In this document: in pieces, positions 46,291 to 57,640 of the stretch | How the letters are laid out: each line of letters starts with the position of its first letter | Numbering within the stretch: the first letter of the stretch is position 1 | Origin: Typhlomys cinereus | Taxonomy: Eukaryota > Chordata > Mammalia > Rodentia > Platacanthomyidae | Direction: 5' to 3' | Length of the DNA: 64,000 bases | Assembly: GCA_023101885.1 (NCBI GenBank) | Contig: JALPQD010000101.1 | Coordinates: 6,435,847 to 6,499,846, forward strand | Position numbers and translations under genes: made by a program | Notes under the pieces: generated by a model | What the model was told of the DNA's origin: nothing | Databases searched by the model: none | What the model saw: the letters and a program-made list of their open reading frames with translations, nothing else

Positions 46291-46625
46291 GATAGGCCAG
46301 TCGAGGGTTCCCTGTTTGGGCACACTTGTAAAGAATCAGAGGTTGATTTAGGCTTCTGAGAAGACTGCAGTAGACTGTCTATTTATGGGGAAGAGTCAGT
46401 CTATGATAGGTGGAACTAGTCTCTGGGCAGGTGGAGAAGCTTGAAAGAGCCAGTTAGAGAAGTTAGCAGTCTGTGTGTACTTGGCCAGACATGCTGGTCT
46501 GGCAAGTGAGAATCGTCCTCTCGCAGTGGTCCTGTGATGTGGTGTGGCCAGTTTCCTTGGCTCCTACGGTTGGTTATAGCTCACCTACCGTATTGGAAAG
46601 GAAACTACAACTGAGAATCTGATGC
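46290..46625 (+). mobile_element. Diverged interspersed rodent repeat
   Basis: Shares CAGACATGCTGGTCTGGCAA (46486-46505) and the order of the element at 25120, but with many substitutions; an older insertion. 46626-46964 is AT-rich and featureless. Confidence 0.5.
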
Positions 46626-47258
46626 CATAATAAAAGACATCGATGCTTTAAGCCAATCGATCATGACTTTAATGCCAACCATTCATGTTGACTTCCATAA
46701 CAATGAATCTTCTCCAATGTCTCTTTTTTGTCCTATATCCACTGGGGTGATGATGTGCCTTCTCAGGGATCAATGTCATGTGTAACTTCAATCCCTTCTA
46801 TGTTGAACTACCATTTCTAAGAAAAAGTGGCTTACTCTTTGTGGTACATATAATATAATATGTAATGTATGTATAATACATTTTAAAATATAACAAAATT
46901 GCTAATAATGTGCATCTATCTGCTAAGGGTTTTCATTGATGGGAGATTTTTTAAATCACTAATTTAATTCTTTTAAAAATATTTTTGCATGAGAAATTAT
47001 CAGAAATTGGCTGTCGATGTTCGAATTGCACTCATTTCTCTCAGTGCAAATCACATGTGGAAGACAGAAGACAACTTTCAGAAGTCATTCTCCCTTGTAC
47101 CATATGGACTTCCAGAACCTCAACACACCACTCATTTCTGTTATGAACAGGCACAAGGCAGAGCTTTTTAAGGGTCTCAATGATGCATAGTGAAAAAAAA
47201 TCTTTCTTGGAAACTTCTGAAGCCTTCAACATGCATCTTTCTGTTTCCTATTCTTCAG

Positions 47259-49396
47259 GCTCTCAAATGAAGGACACACACACCTGTCAACAATGGCAAG
47301 GAAGCCGCCGACCTCATCACAAATTTACTGCGGATCCAAAGCAGCTGCTGGAGCAGTCCTTTGAGGAGAATCCTACCCTGACTTCTATACTAGGGAGAAA
47401 GTGGCCAGGGAATTCCATTGCCACTTGCTTACCATCCAGGTAAGTCAGAAGCTACAGCAGGGCCCAGGGACTTCTTTTGGCAAGGGGGAGGGAGCCATGT
47501 GGCCTCAGGAAAAGGTTCCATGTTGTTCCTCCCATGTCCTGTGTCCGCATTCTCTCATTTTCTTCTGCTCAACGTGGTCGTATGTATGTGACACACACTG
47601 GATCCCATAAAAAGGTGTTGGGAGAGAAGTTGAGTATCAAGGAAAATGAAAAAGCTAGTTTCATTACCGAGAATGGGGTTTATGGTGGCTTCATTCAGGG
47701 AATTAGCAGGCAAATGACAGAAATGTTTTCAGGATGGAGGATATGGTTTGAGATATCGGAAGTAGATCCTGACGCAGAGGGAGGAGGATTGCTCCCAGAG
47801 ATCATGAGAAGAGTAGTGTTCCCATAAGTTTGGCTTGAGAAATGAAAAATTGGAATCGTTCTTGATTAATATACAGAAGCTTGAGAGAGGTGTAGGATGA
47901 AGATTTACACCAGAGGTTGTAGCAGTTTTACTGTGGACATGTTCCACGGTGACAACTACTTCTCTGTCACCAACATTTATCTTAAGGAAGTTTTCATGGA
48001 TGAATACAGGAGCAGAATTTAGGCAAAGGGGGAATTTTATTCTTCCTTGCTGTCATAGTTAGGCACAGGTGTCAAGTTGACAGTTGAAGACTTGAACTGT
48101 GGGCACATTTGTATAGGATTAGTGGTTGAGTTAAGCCCAAAGCAAACTTGAGGAAGATTGTCTAGCTGATGGGAAGGCCCAAAGCATGTTGGGTGGGACT
48201 AGACCCTGGAATAAAATAGAGAGAGCTGATTGAGAAAGTCCACATCCTTGTGTACACTTGGTCAGACATGCTGGTCTGGCAAGTAAAGATTGTCCCTCTC
48301 TTAGCTGTTATGTGGAGATGGTGCAGCAAGATCCCCGATCTTTGTGTTGGTGTGAGCCTGCAAAGTTGGATGCAGAACTGTAACCAGTCTATCATAAGAG
48401 ATGAACCCCTTTGTTCCCCTAAGCCTTTTGATGGTAATTTATCTGGAACCATGTTGTTAGCACAACTGGCCACACAATATTCACAGGAAGAGCTGAGAGA
48501 GGGCCAGACTTTCTAACATGCCAGTGTGCAGAGTCAACCAGTCTGGTCTCCCTGATATCTGCACATTGTCAACCCAATAGCTATAAGTAACTGCTACACA
48601 TGTTCAATGGCTCCATTTAGTCTCTGGAAGGAGGTAAGCCCCTTGCTGCAGGAGGGCTGAGGAGGTAGCTCAGTAGGTAGCATGCTTGCCTCAAATATAC
48701 AAGGAGGTCATCCTGGAATAGGGTTAGAGCTGCTGATTTACTTAACAGCAGTTTCCTTGTTCTCTTTTCTAGCATTGGTTTCAAAATAAAAGATCTGGAC
48801 TATCACCAAGAAAGAAGAAGGGACTTTCTCCAATCAGGAGACAACTAGAGTTCCCTCCTAAAACTCATCTCTTCTTTGGCCATCAGCACACTGAGCCTCC
48901 CCAGGCAGTATCTGCAGATCTAACCATTGGAACTCCCACTTATGCTCAGGCAGCAGCGCTAGGTGGGTGAGGGTACTCCTCTAGGGACATGCAGGAGGGT
49001 TCCTGGGATCCGGACACCTGACATGACTCTCTGGTCCCAGGCCTCAGAATGAAACCAAGTTATGCTTTCCAGCATCAAGATGGCATAGGCCACCGGTCTT
49101 ACAATTCTGTTTCATACTTCTTTATCCCTCCTGCCCCATTTGTGCAGTGGGCTGAGAGGGACAGGCCAGAGCCATGGGAAAGTCAGCAGGCCCCACCCTC
49201 TTACTATGGGCCCCGTGTGCAGGACGAGAGGCAGCAGCAGTGTGAGCAAGGGCAGCATCTGAATGTCTGGCGATTTCCATCACCTGAGACTCAGAGTTAC
49301 CAAGAGAATCCTCTGTTCCCGGATCAGCAACAAATGCAGCCACACTGTTATGAAATCCCATTTGTCCTCAGATACAGCCTGAACCTCTGCATGTGA
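47259..49396 (+). pseudogene. PRD-class homeobox gene copy, old type, broken
   Basis: Exon 2 (47259-47439) is 4 bases shorter than its inverted twin. One base is lost near 47262, two in the ACACAC stretch near 47281 and one in the CCC near 47373, so the homeodomain frame is lost as written. Exon 3 (from 48773) encodes HWFQNKRSGLSPRKKKG, then stops at TGA 48968-48970, the same stop as in the minus-strand copy. A second in-frame TGA lies near 49020 (ACC TGA CAT), where the twin has TCA. The open remainder 49049-49396 ends NLCM and aligns with the tail of the intact genes. No first exon is visible upstream. Poly(A) signal at 49889-49894. Confidence 0.8.
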
Positions 49397-50329
49397 CTCT
49401 GGGTGCTGCACAGATTCCTCTCGGACAAGATATGCATCCAAAATCTTCCTCGGACCTGGACTATGAAGCCTGTCTAGCAGGAGACGATCTGGGCTGGGAC
49501 TCAGCCTGCAATGTCCAGGCTCCACCGTTTTGGACTTACTTTTGATGCTTCCAACCTGGCTTCAGAGTTTATCCTTGGAGCAGATTTGAGCATACAGACA
49601 GTGATTTTTAGTACATACCTAAGCCCGCCCAGCCATCCTCAAAGCTGGGGTATATCTGTGAAGCCAGGAGCCTGGCTTGATTGACCTGCCTGCAGTTAAG
49701 TTACTGAATCTGACTTGGACTTCCTGGAAGAGAGTTGGACGTGGGAATTCAGCGTGAGGGTTAGGAGAAAGAGGCGCTCAGAAGGAAAGGAAAAGCCATG
49801 TGGGTGTGGACCTCTCATGACAGACTCCTGTCATGTCCTCCCCTTGTGACTGTCTCCCTCTGCTGGGGAGTTGTTTTCATTTCTGCTTAATAAACTTACA
49901 TACTTTATTAATTTTGGTGCGTATTGAAATTCTTTCTAGTTGCTTTACTTCAGTGGAGGTTACCACTTCAGATATCTCTTAATGCTGCAGTGGCACTGTG
50001 CTGGGTCTCTCTGCTGGGAGGAGGGCAGGGTCACCTGGCAACGGAACTGTGCCAGCCATTTCCCAGGAGCTGAGGGAGATGCACCACAGCCAGGCTGTCC
50101 TGGCAGGAGGCAATGGAGCCACAGAACACGGTTATGTGTGCAGCTGGGGCAGGTGAGAAACCTTGAGGCAGGACAGTGAGTTCCCACCTTTCCCTGGACC
50201 AGCCAGGGAAAGGACACATCTCTGAAGGCACTGGTTCAAGAGGCTGCCTTTGCACAGCCCAGGGTGCCCTGCAGGGCTAACTACACTAGATGGCTTGCCT
50301 TGGGCCCCTACTGATTGGAGCTCATTTTA

Positions 50330-50600
50330 AGTTTTTTTTTTTTTTTAATTTTTTATTGCGCGCCTCGTAGTGGTCTGTGTGTGTGTGTATGTGTGTGTAT
50401 GTGTAGAACCACGGACGAATTCGCGAACCACCATGACGCCTCACCTCCTTCCTGCCCTGGATGCACAGGCTCGCCCCCACCAGGACCAGAAGCGCAGGCC
50501 GCCCCCGCTTCCGTCTGGGCGTCTATACGTGGATCTGGGATCCGAACTCGGACCTCCGCCTGAAGGCAAGGCTTAACCCCTGAGCCGACCTCTCCAGCCC
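50330..50600 (-). mobile_element. Young B2-like SINE with 14-bp target-site duplication
   Basis: Minus-strand SINE: a T run at 50332-50346 (its A tail) and a GGGCTGGAGAGGTCGGCTCA head ending at 50600. It is flanked by TGGAGCTCATTTTA at 50316-50329 and 50601-50614. The paralogous sites at 44240 and at about 2955 (minus) are uninterrupted, so this insertion postdates the block duplications. Confidence 0.92.
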
Positions 50601-50897
50601 TGGAGCTCATTTTAGAAGGAGGAACTGCTTCATGCACATCACAGAAAAGCCAAGTGTTAATGGAGAGAAATGCAGAGAGTGTAAGGAAAAGTACCAAGAG
50701 AGCGAGAAGAAAAGAAAGAGAGAGAGGAGATTGTTCAATAATTCATTGGCTTGGAATATTAGGATAATATTGAGGACCACTGGGAAGGCTCAGAAAGTAA
50801 GTGGTCACACCTGAGAACCGAGTTCAATCCCTGAACACAAACAAAGGTGGAAAAGAGAACCGATTCCGAAAATTGTTCTCTTACCCATACTTACAAA

Positions 50898-50898
<1 letters not shown>

Positions 50899-50945
<47 letters not shown>
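50899..50945. repeat. (CA)n microsatellite at block edge
   Basis: Reverse complement of the (TG)n at 2638-2679 and at the same relative place. The sequences beyond the two tracts are unrelated. Confidence 0.95.
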
Positions 50946-50947
<2 letters not shown>

Positions 50948-52430
50948 ATTGCGCTGATGCAGTGATCTTTCCCAGTGATGTATAAAAAATACTGTGAGAA
51001 AGAAGATGGGCGCCTAAGATTGGAGGAAGAATGAAAGAGGCCTAGGAGAGATTTCACCTGAGGTGTATTTTGGGAACATCTTGGAGGGGGGAGGAGCAGG
51101 GACGGCTGTGATGCCAGAGGTGAAGACACTCAGAGAGCAAGTAAAACAAAGCTGGACTTACCGAGAAGAAAACAAAACTGGAGACAGTGTAGGTTTCCTG
51201 TAGTTTCTTTCATCTTGCTAGAACAATCTTACCAAATTAAATTCCTGCTGTAGGCCAACATTGTTTTGCTCATCCACCAAACAAGTCAATGAGGCCTGGG
51301 CTAAGGCTTAGACTCCAGCAATTGCAGAGCATGTTCAAGACCATGGTTCAAACTCCTGCCCACAGGAGCGGGGAGGGGAGGCAAGTCAGGGCCTTGGGTG
51401 TTTTGTGTTTGCATATTACCAATTCTCATGTTAGAGAAGTATGAAGATTGTGTGTGGATCTGCTCAAGGGAACCAAAACTATCAGGTTTAGGATATGTGA
51501 GGGGAAGTGCTAAGAAGACTGTCAGCTTTTATTTTTATCTACCTATTATTTGTTTTTAAAACAGGGACTCAAGTAGTCCAGGCTAACCCTAAATCATTTT
51601 TTTTTCAATATTTCATTTGAGAGTGATGGATGGCGAGAGAGAGAGATCAAACTTTCAGCAATAGTTTTCTCATTCCACTATGTGGGCTTGCAGTCATTAA
51701 CTCTGGGCACCAGGTTTGCAAGGAAGTGCCTTACCCACTAATGTCTTGCCAGCTTCCCTTCTTCCTCTTTCTCCCTCTCCTCTTCCTCCTCTTCTTCATT
51801 TCAGGACAGGGTTCCCTATAGCCTGTGATGAGTCTAAAATTGCTGTGTAGTCAAGACTGGCCTTGATCTCATGAATCCTAAGATTCCTGCACCTGTTTGT
51901 GGAATGATTGGATCATATGCCTCTAGGCAGGACTTAGCTGAAAAACTGTGTGTCCTATAGGACTGCTAGGAGATCTTGTGTGAAATGTCATGGTTGGACC
52001 AATGTATAGCAAACCTTTGGACACTTAAATCCACATGTTAATAAAAACAGGCATGGTATATTTTCGAATTTAGAGAGTTATGTGATATAGGTGTTAGCAC
52101 CTGTGTTCTCTCTATCTGCGGTGAAAGAGAAAAAAAAAATGAACAAACTTTCCATGTCTTTCACTTCTCATCAGGTTTGGGAAAGTGGGAAGTGCTTTGA
52201 GATTGAAGAAAATGCCAAAGCTGACTCTCTTCTCAGCTGCAAGCCAAGGTTGGGGCAATCTTGCAGAGCTGATTTGACTGTGTTTTTAAGATGGGGCCTT
52301 GTGAAGATTCTCAGGCTGGATTTGAGCTCCTGATTCTGCTGCTTGTTTCCAGTGTAGCTGGGACTGTGGGTGCCTGGCTAGGACTGTTTTAGGAGTAAGA
52401 TGGGAGTTGGAAGTGTTCCAGGAAAACAGT
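50946..52430. other. Non-coding, with diverged SINE remnants
   Basis: 51600-51760 resembles a diverged B-type SINE on the minus strand, and 51800-51900 a B1-like SINE on the minus strand. A pyrimidine-rich patch lies at 51750-51800. No gene is supported. Confidence 0.4.
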
Positions 52431-52460
52431 CTTTTTGGCTGTCCCATGTGGGTCACCAAC

Positions 52461-52930
52461 TGTTGCAGGGACAGGAAACAACTGTCACAATGTTGTAGGG
52501 TTCTTTTGTTCTGGAGTCGAAGTTAGAAACCAGAACACAGTGGAGAGGATTATGGTAGAGTTTACTAGAGGAGAGAAAGGTTGTAGCTCATGGACTCCAG
52601 ACATGGAGTGCCATGAGGAGCTAGGACGCCCTGGAGAATTCATGGTGCCTAGGCATGGAATCCATGAGGAGCAAGGAACAAGAGACAGCCTCATGGCACT
52701 AGAGTGCCATGAGGGGCTAGGGTGTCTCCATGAGGAGCAGGCAAGACACAGAATTCATGGCACTACAAGAGGAGCTAGGTCGCCAAAGATGGCTGCCCTG
52801 TCCAGGTATATTTATACACCTAGAGAAGCCCACGAACCTGGCTTTTCCCATTCATTAGCTCCCATTGGGGCCTAATCCAGTTGCTCTTGAGCCCAAGTGA
52901 GCTAGAGGTCAAGTTGTTTGATACGGAGAG
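52461..52930 (-). mobile_element. LTR, same family as 19341
   Basis: Minus strand: ends CCTGCAACA at 52461, then GTTGGTGACCC, again primer-binding-site-like. A TATAAATATACC box is the complement of about 52805-52816, and the same CTCATGGCACTAGAGTGCCA near-palindromes lie in the middle (52680-52720). Confidence 0.6.
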
Positions 52931-53280
52931 CTCATCTTCATAATCCCTTCATAGGGAAGTTGACCATCTTGTCTCTGGGAGAACTGGAGTTAGTTTCTCA
53001 GCAAGGGTGTTCCTTCATGGTGATTCCAGCAGTGGGGGATGACCTTCAGGAATTCCAAAGACCTTCAAAGACCTTGAGAGACCCATCCCAGCATGGCTGC
53101 TCTAATCCTGCCTCAGAATCAGGAGGTTCAAGAGTTAAAAGTTGTTCTCTGCCACACAGTGAAGTGCCACACAGTGAGGCCCAGGTTTCCTGAGATCCTA
53201 CTCAAGCAACTGAAAAATTGGCCCTGAAAGTAAGCAGGGATTTCTCAGAAAAAGAAATTCAAATGTCTAAGAAATATCTC
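52931..53280. other. Non-coding spacer
   Basis: No recognisable feature. A short duplicated CCTTCAAAGACCTTGAGAGA-like patch lies near 53060-53085. Confidence 0.35.
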
Positions 53281-53484
53281 AATCCTTTTCCCCACCCGCC
53301 CTGGACGCATGCAGTCCAGCCGGGCTTCAAGGTGACTTAGGTAAGTCCCCCCCAAACCCCAGGCAGCCCACTGGTCCCAACTTCTCCCACCAGGCACCTG
53401 GAGCAGGACCTCCTCCAGGCCAAATAATTCAGTTCAGTGAAAAATGCACAGATATGGAAAGAAGGTGTTAGGGGTAAAACGACA

Positions 53485-54562
53485 ATGCCCATGTCAAAGT
53501 GCAAATCCATGAGAAACAAAACCCAAGAAAACAAATCTCCCACCGAAAGAATTAACCCCATAATGACAGACTCCAACCAGAACAAACTCACAGAAAACAC
53601 CCAAGAAAGCCTGACCCAGGATAACAACTTTCAAAACATGATCATTACCATGATGAATACTATGAAAGAGGAAATCCGGGAGGAATTAAATAACCACATC
53701 CACCACTTTGAAGAGGAACACAACAGACACTTGGAGGTGTTGATAAAAAACTCTTGTTCAAGAAACAAAAATAGGCATAGAGCAGCTAAAACAGACTCAA
53801 GCAGAATTTAAAACTGAACTAAAAGACAAGTTATCTTCAACCCAGAACCCAACGGAGAGCCTTATCAGCAGAACGAATGAAGCAGAAAATAGAATTTCAG
53901 ACCTTGAAGACAAAGTGGGAGTATTAACCAGATCAATGGAAGAGGTTGTTAAAGCCAACAAGATACAGGAGAGAAATTTTCAGGAGTTATGGGACATCCC
54001 GAAGAAGCCAAACATGCATATTCATGGAATACCAGAGCAAGAGTCCCAAAATACCACACCTGAGGAACTTTTTCAAATTATCATCAAGGAAAACTGTCAC
54101 CATCTAAAAAAAAAGGTCAATCCATATACAAGAGGCATTCCTCACCCCAAATAGATATGACCAAATTAGAAACTCGCCATGGCAAATAATAGTTAAAACA
54201 CTCCACACTCAAGATAAAGAAATGGTCCTGAGAGCTTCAAGGGAAAAAAAAGTCACCTTTAAAGATAAACCTATTAAAATAACAAAGGACTTTTCAATGG
54301 AAACAGTAAAAGCAGGAAGAGCTTGGAGAGAGGTACTTCAAGTATTGAATGAGCAAAAATGTCACCTTTAGATGTCAAGCTTTAGGCTGATAAACCCCAC
54401 AAAACTATCCGTCATGATCTACGGAGAAAGAAAAATTTTCCAGCACAAAGACAACTTGAAGGGATACATGTCCACCAAACCAGGCCTTCTCAAAATACTA
54501 GAAATGATCCTCAATCTTGAAGGAAAAAACAAGCATATCCAGGAGGACAGAAGGGAGGTTTA
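53485..54562 (+). pseudogene. LINE-1 ORF1, broken
   Basis: The usual first ATG is ACG here, so the second ATG at 53485 would be used. A frameshift near 53745 ends the first frame at 53811. Coiled-coil and RRM sequences continue in other frames (53915-54154: SMEEVVKANKIQERNFQEL, then NMHIHGIP). A 17-base insertion at 54367-54383 introduces a stop (CAC CTT TAG). The C-terminal domain is open again at 54372-54562. Confidence 0.88.
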
Positions 54563-54620
54563 ATACCACCAAAACCTAAAAGCAAAACATTACACTTACA
54601 AAAGCCACTAAACATAATAA

Positions 54621-55245
54621 ATGTCCAGAATTAAAAATAGTTTCTCCATTATAACATTAAATGTCAATGGAATTAACTCACCGATCAAGAGACACAGATT
54701 ACAAACTTGGATTAAAAATCACAACCCATCAATTTGCTGCCTGGAGGAAACCCATCTCACCACAAAAGATAGGCACATCCTAAAAATAAAAGGCTAGTCC
54801 AAAAATCTACAAGCTAATGGAAGCAGAAAACAGGCAGGGGTAGCCATTATGCTATCAGACAAAGTGGACTTCAACTCAAAAAATATCATGAGACACAGAT
54901 GGATATTACATTTTAGTCACAGGTACAATTCACCAGGAAGACTTCACAATACTGAACATATATGCACCTTATATGGGCTCCTCCACATTCCTTAAGCAAA
55001 CCCTACAGCATCAAAAGCAAGAAATCAACACCCAAACGATAATTCATGGGGATTTCAACACTGCTCTCTCAACATGGGATACATCAACAGGTAAAAAACT
55101 TAACAGAGACACTGTGGAACTTAATCAAACCTTTACTGAAATGGACTTTACAGACCTCTATCAAACTTTTCATCCATGTGCCAAAGAATACACAGTTTTT
55201 TCAGCAGCAAAGGAACTTTCTCCAAAATCCATCACATATTAGGCC
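54621..55245 (+). pseudogene. LINE-1 ORF2 N-terminus, truncated
   Basis: Endonuclease start MSRIKNSFSIITLNVNGINS and the same TAG at codon 59 (54795-54797) as in the copy at 7881. A later open piece, 54973-55242, has IIHGDFNTALSTWD (endonuclease GDFN motif). The element ends in the endonuclease. Confidence 0.88.
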
Positions 55246-55249
55246 TCAC

Positions 55250-57640
55250 ATCACCCCTGCTCTGTGGCTCCATTGCCTCCTGCCAGGATGTCCTGGCTGT
55301 GGTGCATCTCCCTCACCTCCTGGGCAATGTCTGGCACAGGTCTGTTGCCAAGTGATTCTGCGCTTCCAACCTCGCACCCCCTTCAGAATGTGGGAGAAAT
55401 GGAAGAAAATGCCCTGACAGAAAGAGAGGTATAACATGGCCACAAGATTAAAGTCAGAATCATTAGAAAGACAATATTGCCAGTAGCCTCAGGCCAGTTG
55501 AGATCCCAGGCTCTGTGATGGTTTCGGCATCCTCAACCTTCTCACTGGGATTGTTGTTGTTGTCATTCTAGGTTGTTTTCAGAATTTGGGACACACACAA
55601 CTTCTCAGTGACACAATCTCATGGAGATCATGGATCCTGCACTGAGAACATTTAAAATGTAAAGATAAGACATAAAAAAAGAAGACAGGGAGAAGGGTGA
55701 CCCTATACATGCAGACACTTTTTAGATGGCTGCGGGGCTTTATCCGTGGAACAATATGCAATTTGTTTATAATAAACTACTCCCAAATAATATGTTGGGA
55801 TGATTACTGCTGTATATTTTGTAATGAATAATATTATGTGTTCCAATGTGTAACTTGTGATAGAGTACAGTCTGTTTTTTTTTCTCCTCTCCTCCTTAGT
55901 CATCCCCCATTGCACTCTCTCCCATCCCCTCCCCCCACGTCTTTCACACCCTGTCCTTCCCTCCCCCTCTGCAAGTGCCTCCCCCTTCCTTCCTCCCATC
56001 CCCTGGAGCATACTTTCATGTGACTCTTATACCTCCCTCTGAGTCCTCCACCCTAGTGAGGGTTCAGAACTCAGTAGCATAAGCCCAAGTCTCCTTAGGG
56101 TTCTCCTTTGGGATGGGAACTCTATTATGACTGTTTAATCCCCTGCCTCTAAGTATCCTACTGCCTGGAGCCTTCTCCCCTGTGATCCATGATAGACTTT
56201 GGGGGGCCATTGACATGTCAGCCGTGTGCAGCTCAGGCAAAGTCCAATCCTGGCCGCTGCAGCCTAAGCTGTGTGGAATATCTTGCCTATGGTTGCCCCT
56301 CCCCATCTTTAGGCTCTTACAGTCTTTCCATCCCTGCTTCTGGAAACTTCCCTGAGCTTTAGGATGGTGAGAGATTTGCATGCTCTGGTTCCAGGTGAAT
56401 AACGTAGAAACTTTGGTGTTCAGAATTATGGTTTATTCTTGTTTTCAGTTTTGTTTTTCCTGCCCTGCCCTTGGCTGCACCCCAATTGGTATCGAAGGTC
56501 GCCTCCTAACCAAAGATAAAAGATTCTTTCAAGGAAGATCTTAATGTAAGAGGAGACTCACAGGTAGATGGAAGAACTGGAGAAGGACACAGCAGGGGGG
56601 TTCAGTGTCACATTTGCTGGATGGTTACTGTCTATCTGTCAGTTCCTATATCTTCCCTGATTGGTTTGAACCTGTTCAGTGTGAAGTGACCAGGAAGGAA
56701 AGTGAGAGGGAACTGCACCAGGTGTCTTACAACTTCCATGCAATAAGTGACTGTGGCCTATTTTCTCTACTGAAACTGTGATCCCCTATCTCTTTCCTGT
56801 TGAGGTCCTCCTTCCCTTCCCTCTTATTTTTAATCCATTGTGATTACAGTGTGTATTATAGGGAACAATCAGTCTTCTTGAAGCCAGAAATGTTTTTCAC
56901 AAGCAACTTGAGGGTGAATTTTGGTGGCCATTAAACCAATGAGCTAGCTTTCAAAAGTGCAAGAAATTTTTGTTGATCTGAATAGTATTGTCAATAACAG
57001 CAGAGAGACCCAGCCCAGTGCCACCTGTAGCATTAGGAGATATGTAACTCGGGGACCTCCACTGAAGTAAAGGTACTAGAAAGAATTTCAATACGCACCA
57101 AAATTAGTAAAGTATGTAAGTTTATTAAGAAGAAATGAAAGAAACTCCCCAGGAGAGGGCGACAGTCACAAAGGGAGGAAATGACAAGAGTCTCCCAGGA
57201 GAGGTCCACACCCACATGGCTTCTCCCCTTCCTTCTGAGCGCCTCTTTCTCCTAACCCTCTTGCTGAAATCCCACGTCCAACTCTCTTCCAGGAAGTCCA
57301 AGTCAGCTTCAGTAACTGAACTGCAGGCAAGTCAATCAAGCCTGGCTCCTGGCTTCACAGACCCACTCCAGCACTGAGGATGCCTGGGCGGGCTTCGGTG
57401 TGTACTAACAATCGCTGTCTGTATGCTCAAATCTGCTCCAAGGATGCTTCCAGGTTGGAAGCATCAAAAGTGAGTCCAAAACGGTGCAGCCTGCACAATG
57501 CAGGCTGAGTCCCAGCCCAGATCTTCTCCTGCTAGCCAGGTTCCATCGTCCAGGTCGAAGGAAGATTTTGGTTGCATGTCTTGTCCATGAGGAATCTGTG
57601 CAGAACCCACAGTCACATGCAGAGGTTCAGCTGTATCTGA
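55250..57640 (-). repeat. Inverted homeobox-unit fragment
   Basis: Reverse complement of about 22710-24970: spacer, L1 3' fragment, 3' UTR and the last bases of exon 3. It lacks the deletion of about 55 bases shared by units 1 and 2 (extra bases at 56267-56322), so it was not copied from them. Ends at a fold-back junction at 57640. Confidence 0.88.
55870..56985 (-). mobile_element. L1 3' UTR fragment, inverted copy
   Basis: Same element as 23345-24430 in the opposite orientation. Polypyrimidine stretch 55885-56010 after a T run at 55874-55882. Confidence 0.75.

Larger units (their letters stand above)
46965..50900 (+). repeat. Old-type homeobox duplication block, plus orientation
   Basis: Inverted counterpart of 2680-6333. 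Contains part of intron 1, exon 2, intron 2 with the interspersed repeat (48050-48500) and ID-like SINE (48650-48730), exon 3, poly(A) signal and 3' flank. Carries an extra SINE at 50330-50600. Ends at the (CA)n tract 50899-50945. Confidence 0.9.
53281..55245 (+). mobile_element. LINE-1 5' part, 3'-truncated
   Basis: Begins with a partial promoter unit (GTCCAGCCGGGCTTC and GACTTAGGTAAGTC), then ORF1 and the ORF2 N-terminus. It stops abruptly at GGCC (55245), where unit-related sequence starts. Loss of the 3' end cannot result from ordinary 5' truncation, so this is a rearrangement breakpoint. From about 53800 on it is nearly identical to the L1 at 6335; before that it is clearly more different. 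Confidence 0.9.
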
